This document shows positions 34,017 through 43,010 of a stretch of 64,000 bases of DNA, in pieces (the first letter of the stretch is position 1; every line of letters begins with the position of its first letter). Source of the stretch: Parvularcula mediterranea (lineage in GTDB: Bacteria; Pseudomonadota; Alphaproteobacteria; Caulobacterales; Parvularculaceae); assembly GCF_013085255.1 (NCBI RefSeq), contig NZ_JABFCX010000003.1, forward strand, positions 753,288 through 817,287, in the 5' to 3' direction. The translations under genes and the position numbers were made by a program. The notes below the pieces were generated by a model. That model was not told where the DNA came from. It worked only from the letters and a program-made list of their open reading frames with translations, and searched no databases.

Positions 34017-34698
34017 GCGTGATAAATCTGACGACCGTCAGCTCCCGGACTTTGAGGACCAGCGTTCGATGACCGCAGATCAATCCATGACCCGTCGCGC
34101 CGATGCGAAAAGCTCAGCACGCAGCAAGCCTGCGCGCACCGCCCCGACCGGCGTTCCGTCGCTGATCAGCGCGGACATGGTTATTCGTGGCGAGGTTCGC
34201 TCCGAAGGGGAAGTGCAATTCGACGGCGAAATCGATGGCGACATCTACGCCAAGGGTCTCGTCATTGGTGAAGGCGCCACCGTCCGCGGTGAAGTCATCG
34301 CCGAGAAGGTCAAGGTCGCTGGCACCGTTGAAGGCCGCGTCCGCGCCACCCGCGTCGAGCTGACCGCCAGCTCGATCGTTAAAGGCGACATCATCCACAC
34401 CGCGCTGATGATCGAAGCGGGCGCCCGCTTCGAAGGCAGCTGCCGTCACTCCGACGACCCGCTGAACGATAGCGCTCCGGCTACACCTGCTGAGCTTCCG
34501 GCCCCGTCTGACGAGCGCGTGCTCGCAGCGACCCCGGCTCCGAACGCTCCGCGTGAGCGTGAAGCCAAGCTTCGCGAAGCGGCTCCCCTGCGCCGTGACG
34601 CTGCCGCTGCTCCGGCATCGGAAGAAAAGCCGGCCGACATGCAGCAGATGCGCCAGACCGGCGGCAAGGCCCTCGCCCAGAAGGCGAACCTCCGCTAA
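34000..34698 (+). CDS. bacA: Bactofilin
   Basis: A cytoskeletal polymer-forming protein of 232 residues. The beta-helical bactofilin core spans about 52-150 (VIRGEVRSEGEVQFDGEIDG, AEKVKVAGTVEGRVRATRVE). The N-terminus MFSKAKRDK matches the short Met-Phe-Ser-Lys membrane-targeting peptide known for BacA. The C-terminal 80 residues are Ala/Pro/Glu-rich and disordered. ATG 34000 is preceded by AGGA and lies inside the end of the M23 gene; starts to 33940 would bury the targeting peptide. The pair probably localises a lytic enzyme for stalk, bud or curvature. A terminator follows. Confidence 0.93.
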   Translation: MFSKAKRDKSDDRQLPDFEDQRSMTADQSMTRRADAKSSARSKPARTAPTGVPSLISADMVIRGEVRSEGEVQFDGEIDGDIYAKGLVIGEGATVRGEVIAEKVKVAGTVEGRVRATRVELTASSIVKGDIIHTALMIEAGARFEGSCRHSDDPLNDSAPATPAELPAPSDERVLAATPAPNAPREREAKLREAAPLRRDAAAAPASEEKPADMQQMRQTGGKALAQKANLR

Positions 34699-34727
34699 CG
34701 GACCAAAGAACAACGATCGCATGAAGA

Positions 34728-34750
34728 CGGGCCCCTCGGGGCCCGTTTTT
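34728..34750 (+). terminator. Rho-independent terminator after the bactofilin gene
   Basis: Stem CGGGCCC/GGGCCCG around CTCG (34728-34745), followed by TTTTT and then GTTTG. It separates the bactofilin gene from the convergent hypothetical gene at 34762. Confidence 0.85.
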
Positions 34751-34761
34751 GTTTGTGGAGC

Positions 34762-35565
34762 TTAGTTCTGGAAGGGATCGACGTCCCGGAAGCTCTTGGG
34801 GTTGAGCTCCCCAAGGCCATAGCCGATGCCCCTGAGGCTGCCGCCAACAGCGGCCACCCGCCACTCGATCAGGTGCTCGGCCTTGCCGTCGCCATCGAAG
34901 TCCGCCGTCGCCACATGCAGGAACTCGCCGCGCAGCGTGTCTGACTCGAGGGTCCAGACGATGGGTTCGTTGCTGATCCGCTCATAGACCGCATCGTCGC
35001 CAAAGCTATTGCCAAGGCCCGGCAGGTCACCCCGCGGCAAATCCATCATCCAGTCAGGATCGAGCGGCGGAGAGGCAACCGCCTGCGCCTCCTGGGCGAA
35101 TACCAGAAGCCCGCAGGCCCGCGCCATCTGCGCCTCCCGGCGAAAGCCAGCGCCGGAGGCAGCGCTATAGCCACGGCTCCGTGCCCGCACGAAGGCATCG
35201 CAGCCCATCACTTCCATGTCCTCATCGGTCTCTTCAAGGCCGATCATGGTCGTCGGGCGAGACGGCAGAACGCCCTCGCCGAAGAGTGCTTCTCCTTCAG
35301 CCGCCAATGCATCGGCGGGGAAACAGCCATCGGGCAGCACGACCGGGTGACAGAAGATGACCTTGCCCGGAGGCACCTCTTCTGCCGAAGCGGTTCTCGC
35401 CGTCGCCTGCTTGTCGGCCCGCTCTGAGTGGGTCTCGTTCTCGAGCGTCTCGCTGACTTCCGGAACACCTCGGTCACCGAAGAAGTAGGTCCCGCCAGCA
35501 ACCGCAGCCGCCGTCGCGCCGATGACGCCGAGCGCGCCCCCGCGCTTTGAACTCAAGCCCCTCAT
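34762..35565 (-). CDS. Hypothetical exported protein with FG-GAP/calcium-loop-like motif
   Basis: A 267-residue protein with an N-terminal hydrophobic stretch (about 11-29, ALGVIGATAAAVAGGTYFFG) suggesting export or membrane anchoring. A low-complexity charged linker follows (about 35-62). Near the C-terminus VATADFDGDGKAEHLIEW resembles the Ca-binding loop of FG-GAP/VCBS repeats. Four Cys occur (HPVVLPDGC, MGCDAF, RACGLL). No family recognised. The ATG shares ATGA with the DUF1489 stop, so it is the third gene of the lysozyme-DUF1489 run. Confidence 0.65.
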   Translation of the reverse strand: MRGLSSKRGGALGVIGATAAAVAGGTYFFGDRGVPEVSETLENETHSERADKQATARTASAEEVPPGKVIFCHPVVLPDGCFPADALAAEGEALFGEGVLPSRPTTMIGLEETDEDMEVMGCDAFVRARSRGYSAASGAGFRREAQMARACGLLVFAQEAQAVASPPLDPDWMMDLPRGDLPGLGNSFGDDAVYERISNEPIVWTLESDTLRGEFLHVATADFDGDGKAEHLIEWRVAAVGGSLRGIGYGLGELNPKSFRDVDPFQN

Positions 35566-35987
35566 AACAGTCCCAACTCCGCTAGCTCCGCCCTTATTGG
35601 CAGATCCTCGCCTCCTTCGCCTCCCTCAAGATCAGCGGGCGCATCCTTCACATCGAGGTAGCGCCAGCCCTGAAAGGGTTTGCGGGCGATGAGGCGCGTC
35701 CGATGAAGCTCGGGATCGAGCACGATCATGCACTTCCGGCCGTCATTCGTCTGCACTTCGCGCAGGTCGAGGATGCGCTGGCGCGCCTGGATCTGCCCCG
35801 CGATCACCCAGTAGATCGAGCCGCCGGCGAGAAGTTCGTCGCGGCGCTTGGGAAACATGCGAGTGGTGTGGTGGGGATGGCCTTCGAGCTCAGTGCCCTC
35901 GGACATGCGGAGGAGACGCTGCTGCCAATCCACGAGGTCATCGACGCGGTCCGCGCCGACGCAAAGCTTGATCAGGTTGATGGTCAT
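35562..35987 (-). CDS. DUF1489 family protein
   Basis: A 141-residue soluble protein. The opening MTINLIKLCVGADRVDDLVD and later HHTTRMFPKRRDELLAGGS, SIYWVIAGQIQARQRILDL are the conserved blocks of DUF1489, an alphaproteobacterial family of unknown function. It starts 4 bases after the lysozyme-like gene and overlaps the next gene. The basic MFPKRRDE and DPELHRTRLIARKP stretches are reminiscent of nucleic-acid binding, but that is a guess. Confidence 0.85.
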   Translation of the reverse strand: MTINLIKLCVGADRVDDLVDWQQRLLRMSEGTELEGHPHHTTRMFPKRRDELLAGGSIYWVIAGQIQARQRILDLREVQTNDGRKCMIVLDPELHRTRLIARKPFQGWRYLDVKDAPADLEGGEGGEDLPIRAELAELGLL

Positions 35988-35991
35988 TCAG

Positions 35992-36969
35992 TTAGTTGCC
36001 GCGGACCCGCGCAACTTCCTTGGCCCGGGCCTTCTTGATCGAGTGACGCGCTGCGCGCTTGGCCACGATGTAGACGCTGAAATAGGTCAGGCCCAGACCG
36101 ATGGAGAGCATCCAGAGCGGCAAATCGACCAGCACCGGCTGGAGCAGCGATGGCGACAGGCCAACCGCCTGGAGCGCATCGGGCGCGTAAGCGTCGAGAG
36201 CCAGAACACCGCTGAACAGCGTGAACGCCACCGCCAGCAGGACCAGCATCACCGCGCCAACCGTCACGCCAATGTCTTCGCGCTCTTCTGCCTTGGCGAT
36301 GATCATCTTGGAGGGATCACCCATCAGCGCATGGCTGGCGGCGTAGAGCGCCGACATGCGGCCTTCGATCTCTTCCGGCGTCAGGGAGCGGCCCTTGTCA
36401 CGGCGGTAGCTGTCGAAATCCACGAGCGGCGCATGGGTCACCTCGCTCGGCGCGAGCACCTGGCCGTCGCACTCGTCAGCAGGCGCGACCTCGGAGGTCG
36501 GGATCACCAGCTCGGCATCCGTCGGCATCAGGAACAGCGACTTCTCGGCAGCCCGGCGGCGGACGAGGCCGTCGAGCTTCATCAGCTTCCCGTCGACCCG
36601 CGCCTTGGTCCAGCGCTCAAAAGCCTCAGCGGCGCCAAGCTTGTCGCCTTCATTCAGCCTCTTGAGGACCGTGGAACGTTTGAAATTGTCAGCGCCGATA
36701 TTGAACACGAAGGAGACGAGCGCATCGTGCTCGTTCTGGTTCAGAGGCGTCCTGACCGTATCGCGCAGCAGCGTCTCGATCGGCGAGACATCCTTGAGGA
36801 GGAGGTTCGTCGCTTCGCGCTGGCTGACCTGAGGGGCGGGGGAATCGCTGATGTGGCCGTAGCCGACAATGTAGTTGCCAGCGCCGCGACGCTCATCGAG
36901 GCGGGGGCTCGCCGAGAAGCCCTCGTAAGCCTTGATCAGATTGAGACCTGTGTCTCCGGTCTGCATCAC
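35992..36969 (-). CDS. GH24 (T4-type) lysozyme with C-terminal membrane domain
   Basis: A 325-residue muramidase. Residues 8-148 form a GH24 domain: LIKAYEGFSASPRLDE (catalytic Glu16), GYGH at 36-39, LNQNEHDALVSFVFNIGADN and a WTKARVDGKLMKLDGLVRRR block as in phage RrrD/T4-type lysozymes. The C-terminal part has two TM segments (about 235-260 and 280-305) and a basic tail. Anchored muramidases of this type occur as host genes in alphaproteobacteria. No signal peptide precedes the catalytic domain, so how it reaches the wall is unclear; a holin could release it. First of three coupled genes. Confidence 0.85.
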   Translation of the reverse strand: MMQTGDTGLNLIKAYEGFSASPRLDERRGAGNYIVGYGHISDSPAPQVSQREATNLLLKDVSPIETLLRDTVRTPLNQNEHDALVSFVFNIGADNFKRSTVLKRLNEGDKLGAAEAFERWTKARVDGKLMKLDGLVRRRAAEKSLFLMPTDAELVIPTSEVAPADECDGQVLAPSEVTHAPLVDFDSYRRDKGRSLTPEEIEGRMSALYAASHALMGDPSKMIIAKAEEREDIGVTVGAVMLVLLAVAFTLFSGVLALDAYAPDALQAVGLSPSLLQPVLVDLPLWMLSIGLGLTYFSVYIVAKRAARHSIKKARAKEVARVRGN

Positions 36970-37126
36970 GCCCCCTGACTTGCGCTTGCGGTTTCACCCA
37001 ACTGCCCACACCTCTCTAGCACGGCCAGAAGAGACTGTGTAGCGCACCGTTGGCGATCTGTTAACCTCTCGTCATCGGGAAAATCGCGTGATAGCTCTTA
37101 TGGTTAAAGGGGCTGGGAGAATAGAT

Positions 37127-38620
37127 ATGCGCCTGTTTTACAGGGCCTTCTTTCTAATGATGATGCTGCTCGGCATGGGCGGCGCGATCTTTTCTCTAAC
37201 GGCACAGGAAAGTGGCCGTCGCGCCACGGTCCTTGAACTGGACGGTGCGGTGACGCCGACGGTCGCCAATTACCTCGAACGGGAGATCGGCGCGGCAGAG
37301 CTGCGCGGCGATGAGCTGGTGATTGTCGAGATCGATACGCCCGGCGGCCTCGTCACCTCGATGCAGTCCATCGTCCAGACGATCCTTGGCAGCGACGTGC
37401 CCGTCGTGACCTATGTCGGCCCCTCCGGCGCAAGGTCTGCGAGCGCTGGCCTCTACATCATGTATTCCGCCCACGTTTCGGCCATGGCCCCGGCCACCAA
37501 TACAGGCAGCGCCACACCGATCGAGCTTGGAGGCGGCTCCAGCGAAGAGAGCCCGTTCGCTCCTCCCGCTGAAGAGGAGGAGGCCGAGCCAACCTCGGAC
37601 GAGATCGAAACCCTCGAAGGAGACGACGCCGTCGAGAACGCTGAGTTCACCGAAGAAGAACGCGCTGAGCCTGCTTCCACCCCTGTCGATATCTCGAACG
37701 AAGCCTCCATGCGCGGCAAGATCATCGAGGACGCCGTCGCCTACATTCGCGGTCTCGCCAACCTGCGCGGCAGGAACGCTGAGTGGGCGGAAAAGGCAGT
37801 GCGCCCGCCCTCAGCCTCGATCACCGCATCCGAAGCGCTCGAGCTGAACGTCATCGACATCGTCGCGAAGAACCGTGACGACCTGATGGAGCAGCTCGAT
37901 GGCCGCGTGGTCGAGGTCGCCTCCGGCGAGAAGACCCTCGCCACCGAAGGCGTCCGCCTCGTCGAGGTCGAGCCGAGCCTTCTCGAGCGCATCCTCGGTT
38001 TCTTCGCCGATCCCAACGTAGCAGCAATCCTCTTCTCCCTCGGTACCCTCGGTCTGACGGTGGAGCTCTGGAACCCCGGTTCGATCTTCCCCGGCATGTT
38101 CGGTGCGATCTGTCTTCTCCTCGCCTTCTACTCCTTCCAAGTCCTGCCGGAGAACGGCCTGTTTCTGGCGGTGATGGGATTGGGGGTTGTGCTGATCATC
38201 ATAGAAGCCTTTGTGACTACAGCGGGGCTCGCCAGTGTCGCGGGCGTCGCGCTTCTGGGGATCGGCCTCTACTACCTCTTCCCCGGTCAGTTCCGGGTGT
38301 CTCTGCCTCTCATCATCGGCATTCTCGGCCTCGTCGGCGCCGTCGTCGGTCTGATGCTCTGGGAGCTGATCAAGTCCCGCGCCCACGGCCCCCTCATCGG
38401 CAAGGAAGCTGTCAAGGGACGCATGGGCCGCGTCGAGGAATGGAACGGCACCGAAGGCTGGGTCATCGTCGATGGCGAGCGCTGGCGCGCCAAGGCCAAG
38501 CAGCCCATGAGCCCCGGCGACCAGGTCAAGGTTCAGGAGGTCGAAGGCCTCATCCTCATCGTCAAAAAAATGAGCGCCAAGATGGGTCTGCGGATACCCC
38601 GGCGCGCAACGGAAGGCTAA
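37127..38620 (+). CDS. NfeD-family membrane serine protease
   Basis: A 497-residue protein: signal peptide (LMMMLLGMGGAIFSL), a ClpP-like periplasmic protease domain (VIVEIDTPGGLVTSMQSIVQ, then YVGPSGARSASAGLYI with the SAG nucleophile), four TM helices (about 300-430) and a C-terminal OB-fold (NfeD). It partners with the SPFH protein encoded next. The protease domain is interrupted by a 60-residue acidic low-complexity insert (around 137-200, with EEEEAEPTSDE). ATG 37127 follows GGGAGA; the GTG at 37088 would put the signal peptide too far inside. Confidence 0.9.
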   Translation: MRLFYRAFFLMMMLLGMGGAIFSLTAQESGRRATVLELDGAVTPTVANYLEREIGAAELRGDELVIVEIDTPGGLVTSMQSIVQTILGSDVPVVTYVGPSGARSASAGLYIMYSAHVSAMAPATNTGSATPIELGGGSSEESPFAPPAEEEEAEPTSDEIETLEGDDAVENAEFTEEERAEPASTPVDISNEASMRGKIIEDAVAYIRGLANLRGRNAEWAEKAVRPPSASITASEALELNVIDIVAKNRDDLMEQLDGRVVEVASGEKTLATEGVRLVEVEPSLLERILGFFADPNVAAILFSLGTLGLTVELWNPGSIFPGMFGAICLLLAFYSFQVLPENGLFLAVMGLGVVLIIIEAFVTTAGLASVAGVALLGIGLYYLFPGQFRVSLPLIIGILGLVGAVVGLMLWELIKSRAHGPLIGKEAVKGRMGRVEEWNGTEGWVIVDGERWRAKAKQPMSPGDQVKVQEVEGLILIVKKMSAKMGLRIPRRATEG

Positions 38621-38623
38621 GCC

Positions 38624-39373
38624 ATGTCACCGATTCTTCTCGGCCTCATCCCCTTCGCGGTTGTTCTGTTCACGGCCATTTTCAAGGTCCTGAAAGAGTA
38701 TGAGCGCGCCGTGATTTTCACCCTCGGTAAGGTCGGGCGCAGGGCTTCGGGGCCCGGCCTCGTCCTCCTCGTCCCCATCCTGCAAAACATGCAGAAGGTC
38801 GACATGCGGACCCTCGTCGCCGATGTTCCGCCCCAGGACGTTATCTCTCGCGACAACGTCTCGGTGAACGTCAACGCTGTTATCTACTACCGCGTGATCG
38901 ATGCGGTGAAGGCCGTGGTCCAGGTCGAGAACTTCAAGGAAGCGACGAGCCAGCTGGCCCAGACGACGCTCCGTTCGGTCCTCGGCAAGCACGACCTCGA
39001 CGAGATGCTCCAGGAGCGTGATCGTCTGAACAAGGACATTCAGTCAATCCTCGACGAGCAAACCGAAGCGTGGGGCATCAAGGTCGCAAACGTCGAGATC
39101 AAGCGCGTCGATGTCGACGCCTCGATGATCCGCGCCATTGCCCGCCAGGCCGAAGCCGAACGGGAACGCCGGGCCAAGGTCATCCTCGCAGAAGGCGAAC
39201 AGCAGGCAGCGGCCAAGCTCTCCGAAGCCGCGGGCGTCCTCGCCCAGCAGGAAGGCGCCATGCAGCTCCGCTACCTCAACACGCTGCAGGAAATCGCAGG
39301 CGACCAGACGAACACGATCGTCTTCCCCTTCGGGACAGAAGAGGTCGCCAAAATGCTCCGGGGTCGGAACTAG
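38624..39373 (+). CDS. SPFH/stomatin-like (slipin) membrane protein
   Basis: A 249-residue protein with an N-terminal hydrophobic anchor (about 3-20) and a full SPFH domain (KEYERAVIFTLGKVGRRASG, RTLVADVPPQDVISRDNV, YRVIDAVKAVVQVENF), followed by a coiled coil (QAEAERERRAKVILAEGEQQ) and FPFGTEEVAKML. Such proteins form membrane microdomain scaffolds and regulate the NfeD protease. It starts 3 bases after the nfeD stop. It converges with ptsP. Confidence 0.93.
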   Translation: MSPILLGLIPFAVVLFTAIFKVLKEYERAVIFTLGKVGRRASGPGLVLLVPILQNMQKVDMRTLVADVPPQDVISRDNVSVNVNAVIYYRVIDAVKAVVQVENFKEATSQLAQTTLRSVLGKHDLDEMLQERDRLNKDIQSILDEQTEAWGIKVANVEIKRVDVDASMIRAIARQAEAERERRAKVILAEGEQQAAAKLSEAAGVLAQQEGAMQLRYLNTLQEIAGDQTNTIVFPFGTEEVAKMLRGRN

Positions 39374-39397
39374 TCCCTAGGTTGATGATCTCTTCCG

Positions 39398-41674
39398 TCA
39401 AACGAGGCGGAAGAGATTGATCCCCAACCGCTCCGCGAGGGCCTTCACGTCACTGCGCAGGGTGCCCGCGCTCTCTTGCGCGAGGAGCTTGTCCATCTCA
39501 GCCTTGAGCTCGCCGAGATCGACCTCCCGCACCATCTCTTTCAGCGGCGGCACGGTGATCGCCGAGACGCTCAGCCGCTCAAAGCCAATGCCCATCAGGG
39601 TCAACGCCATCAGCGGATCAGCAGCCTGTTCGCCGCAATAGCTGACGGGCTTGCCCGCCGCTTTGGCGCTGTCGATCGTCCGCTTCAGGAACGAAATGAA
39701 CGGACGGCTGAGATAATCGTACCGGCGCGAGACCAGCTCGCTCTCGCGGTCAGCCGCAAAGAAGAACTGCGCAAGGTCATTGCCGCCGATCGACAGGAAG
39801 TCCGCCGCCTCGGCTAGCTCTCCTGCCTGCCAGGCAGCGGAAGGAATCTCGACCATGGCGCCGACTTCGAGCTTCTCAGGCAGGGTCTCACCGAGCTTCT
39901 CCGTACGCTGAAGCTCTTTGCTGATGATCTCCTGCGCCTTGTGAAGCTCACTCACGGTCGTGACAAGCGGCAGCATGATCGTCAGGGGGCGGCCCTTCGC
40001 AGCAGCCACGAGGGCACGAAGCTGCATCCGCAGCAGCCCCTCGCGGTCAATCGACATGCGCAAGCCGCGCCAGCCCATGGCCGGGTTCGCTTCGAGGGGC
40101 CCGTGCATATACTGCGCCTGCTTGTCCGATCCGATGTCTGCTGTGCGGAAGACGATCCGTGCGCCGTCAGCTGCATCGAGCACGGCGGCATAGCTTTCCG
40201 TCTGCTCACGGACAGAAGGAAGCTCGCGCCCTACGAGGAACTGAAGCTCCGTCCTGAAGAGGCCGACACCCGACGCACCTACCTCTTCCAGAAGAGCCAT
40301 ATCCATGGCGAGGCCAGCATTCATCTCGATGCTGATGAGCGTGCCGTCCATGGTCTCGGAGGGCTTGTCGCGGTTGCGCCTGAACCGGGCCAGCTGTTCG
40401 GAACGGATACGCTCCTTCGCTTCGAAGGTCTCGATGGCCTCCTCAGTCGGGCGCAGGAAGACTTCACCTGTCGAACCGTCGACGAGGATGGCATCGCCCT
40501 CCTCCGCCCGGTCGATAACTTCCGCAACGCCTGAAACCATCGGTAGACGGAGGGAACGCGCTACGACAGCAGCGTGAGAGTTGGACGAGGCTTCCGCCAG
40601 GACGAGGCCAGCAAGCTTCGTCCGGTCAAGCTCCAACAGCTCGGCCGGCCCCAGCGTCTCGGCAATCACGACAGCGTTCTCCGGAAGCTCTTGAGCCTCT
40701 TTCTCACCGCTCAGCATACGGAGGAGGCGGCGCGAAAGATCGTCAAGATCGTGAAGACGCTCACGCAAATAAGGGTCCGAGGCGGCGCGCATCTGCGTGC
40801 GGTTCTCGGACTGCACCTGCTCGACCGCAGCCTCGGCGGTCAGTCCCGCCATGATCTTCTCATCGAGCCTGCGCGCCCAGCCCCGGTCATAGGCGAAGAG
40901 GCGGTAGACCTCGAGAACTTCGCGGCTGATATTCGTCAGTGAACGGTCGCGCGCCATCATGTCGTCGACCGACTTCTGAAGGTCGCGCAGCGCCTCGGCG
41001 AGACGGCTCTTCTCCGCCGCCATGTCCTTGGCAAAGATGCCGCCGCCCCGGCGCTTGGGCGTCAGGAGAGCAGCGGTGCCGCGAACGATGCCGGGGACGA
41101 TCGCCGTACCCGTCGCATATTCAGGGCCGTGGACAAGCTCCTCGACTTCGGCCTGCTCACGCTCGGTCAGGAAGCGGTCCGACGAGATGATCTCGGCAAG
41201 GACGGTCGCGACCATCTGCGAGGCTTCTATCTCGTCCTCGGAATAGGCCCGGGTCGTCGTGTTCTGGATCGTCAGAACACCGATGACCTTGCCCGAACGG
41301 ATGACAGGCACGCCGAGAAAAGCGTTGAGGCTCTCCTCCCCGGTTTCAGGCCGGAAGGAGAACTCAGGGTGCTGATTGGCGCGCCGCAAATTGATGGGCC
41401 GCCCAGTGCGAGCCACCAGGCCGACAAGGCCCTCATCCCACCTCAGGCGGGTCGTATGGACAGCGTCCCGGGACAGACCCTCGGTGGCGAAGAGCTCCAG
41501 CATGTCGTCCGACCGCCGGACATAGATCGAGCAGACGTCGGCCACCATGTTCCGGGCGATGGCCTGGACGAGGTGTTCAAGCCTCGTCTGGGCATCGCTC
41601 TCTTCGGCCATCACCTCGCGCAGCTGGCGCAGCAGCACGCGCGGGGTCGGCGTCATTCTCGGGGGCAGACTCAT
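39398..41674 (-). CDS. ptsP: Phosphoenolpyruvate-protein phosphotransferase PtsP (Enzyme I-Ntr)
   Basis: First enzyme of the nitrogen-related phosphotransferase system. The 758-residue protein has an N-terminal GAF domain (about 15-160), an Enzyme I N-terminal domain with the phosphorylatable His in EASSNSHAAVVARSLRLPMV, and a PEP-binding TIM barrel (FRTADIGSDKQAQYM, FLSIGGNDLAQFFFAADR, PVSYCGEQAADP with the catalytic Cys). The GAF domain senses glutamine in related proteins. NPr and EIIA-Ntr genes are not in the window. It lies just downstream of lysC on the same strand, a known alphaproteobacterial order. Confidence 0.95.
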   Translation of the reverse strand: MSLPPRMTPTPRVLLRQLREVMAEESDAQTRLEHLVQAIARNMVADVCSIYVRRSDDMLELFATEGLSRDAVHTTRLRWDEGLVGLVARTGRPINLRRANQHPEFSFRPETGEESLNAFLGVPVIRSGKVIGVLTIQNTTTRAYSEDEIEASQMVATVLAEIISSDRFLTEREQAEVEELVHGPEYATGTAIVPGIVRGTAALLTPKRRGGGIFAKDMAAEKSRLAEALRDLQKSVDDMMARDRSLTNISREVLEVYRLFAYDRGWARRLDEKIMAGLTAEAAVEQVQSENRTQMRAASDPYLRERLHDLDDLSRRLLRMLSGEKEAQELPENAVVIAETLGPAELLELDRTKLAGLVLAEASSNSHAAVVARSLRLPMVSGVAEVIDRAEEGDAILVDGSTGEVFLRPTEEAIETFEAKERIRSEQLARFRRNRDKPSETMDGTLISIEMNAGLAMDMALLEEVGASGVGLFRTELQFLVGRELPSVREQTESYAAVLDAADGARIVFRTADIGSDKQAQYMHGPLEANPAMGWRGLRMSIDREGLLRMQLRALVAAAKGRPLTIMLPLVTTVSELHKAQEIISKELQRTEKLGETLPEKLEVGAMVEIPSAAWQAGELAEAADFLSIGGNDLAQFFFAADRESELVSRRYDYLSRPFISFLKRTIDSAKAAGKPVSYCGEQAADPLMALTLMGIGFERLSVSAITVPPLKEMVREVDLGELKAEMDKLLAQESAGTLRSDVKALAERLGINLFRLV

Positions 41675-41683
41675 GGGGTCCCC

Positions 41684-42970
41684 TTAAGCCTTGGGACCGC
41701 CAAGTCCAAAAGCTTCATGGAGGGCGCGAACAGCAAGTTCCGTATAGTCTGCAGCGATCAAGACGCTGATCTTGATCTCGGATGTGGAAATGTTTTCGAT
41801 GTTGATCGCCCGCTCGGCGAGGGTTTCGAACATCGTCGCGGCGACACCGGTGTGCGTCTTCATGCCGATGCCGATGATCGAGACCTTCGAGACATTCTGG
41901 TTGGCGACCAGCTCATCAAAGCCGATTTCGCCCTTCACCGCGGTGAGGGTCTCCATCGCGTGGGAGAGGTCTTTTTCGCTCAAGGTGAAGGACATGTTGG
42001 CCTCGGCTCCCTGACGCGCAGGGGACTGGACGATCATGTCGATGTTCACCCCTGCCTCGGACAGGAGGCGGAAGATCGAGGCCGAACGGCCCGGCTTGTC
42101 GGGCACGCCGAGGAGGCTGATCTTCGCCTCGCCCTTGGACGGCACGACGGCGCTGACGACTTGTTTCTCCACGATCTCTTCCTCCCCCGTGATCAGGGTT
42201 CCTTCATCGGTCTCTTCAGGCTCGCCCAAGGACGAGAGCACCCGCACCGGCACGCCATAGGTCATGGCGAGGCCAACGGAGCGGGTCTGGAGGACCTTGG
42301 CGCCGACCGACGCCATTTCGAGCATTTCTTCATAGGCGAGGACCGGCTTGCGCCTGGCCGTCGCGACGATGCGGGGGTCGGTGGTGTAGACCCCGTCGAC
42401 ATCCGTGTAGATATCGCAGCGGAAAGCGCCGAGCGCTGCCGCCAACGCCACTGCAGTGGTGTCAGAGCCACCTCGCCCGAGGGTCGAGATCCGCCCGTCA
42501 GGCGCGAGACCCTGAAAGCCTGCCACCACCGCCACACCGCCCTCATCGAGGGTCGCCATCAGGCGGTCCTGGGGCAGCTCGGTGATCGTCGCGCGGCCGT
42601 GGGCGCCGTCCGTTGCGAGGCCCATCTGCCAGCCTTGAAAACTGCGGGCGGGCACGCCTTTCGAACGAAGGTTGATGGCGAGGAGCCCGGCGGTGACCTG
42701 CTCACCGCTCGCCACCACGGCATCATAGTCCGCCTCGCGGCTGACATCGCCGCCGCCGAGGCGCTCGGTCAGTTCGACCAGGCGGTTGGTCTCGCCCGAC
42801 ATGGCCGAGACCGTGACGCAGACTTTGTAGCCCCCGTCGCGCGCAGCCATCACGTGGCGCGCGACACGCTCGATCCTGTCAGCGTCACCCACGGAAGTGC
42901 CGCCAAACTTCATCACCAGGACATCGTCCCGGCGAGGAGCAAGCTCCAATGGTTCGGGCGTAGAGATCAC
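41684..42970 (-). CDS. lysC: Aspartate kinase
   Basis: Catalyses phosphorylation of aspartate, the entry to lysine, threonine and methionine synthesis. The 428-residue protein from GTG 42970 has the kinase motif VMKFGGTSVGDADRIERVA, GRGGSDTTAVALAAAL, and two C-terminal ACT domains (SLLGVPDKPGRSASIF; ISTSEIKISVLIAADYTE) for feedback control. GGAG lies 8 bases upstream of GTG 42970. ATG 42913 (in VMKFGG) would give the shortest family-like form, and TTG 43036 would overlap the next gene. The start is therefore not settled. 9 bases separate it from ptsP. Confidence 0.93.
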   Translation of the reverse strand: MISTPEPLELAPRRDDVLVMKFGGTSVGDADRIERVARHVMAARDGGYKVCVTVSAMSGETNRLVELTERLGGGDVSREADYDAVVASGEQVTAGLLAINLRSKGVPARSFQGWQMGLATDGAHGRATITELPQDRLMATLDEGGVAVVAGFQGLAPDGRISTLGRGGSDTTAVALAAALGAFRCDIYTDVDGVYTTDPRIVATARRKPVLAYEEMLEMASVGAKVLQTRSVGLAMTYGVPVRVLSSLGEPEETDEGTLITGEEEIVEKQVVSAVVPSKGEAKISLLGVPDKPGRSASIFRLLSEAGVNIDMIVQSPARQGAEANMSFTLSEKDLSHAMETLTAVKGEIGFDELVANQNVSKVSIIGIGMKTHTGVAATMFETLAERAINIENISTSEIKISVLIAADYTELAVRALHEAFGLGGPKA

Positions 42971-43010
42971 TTTTCGCTCTCCGCGTTCGCGCTGCACAAT
43001 GAAACGAGGC

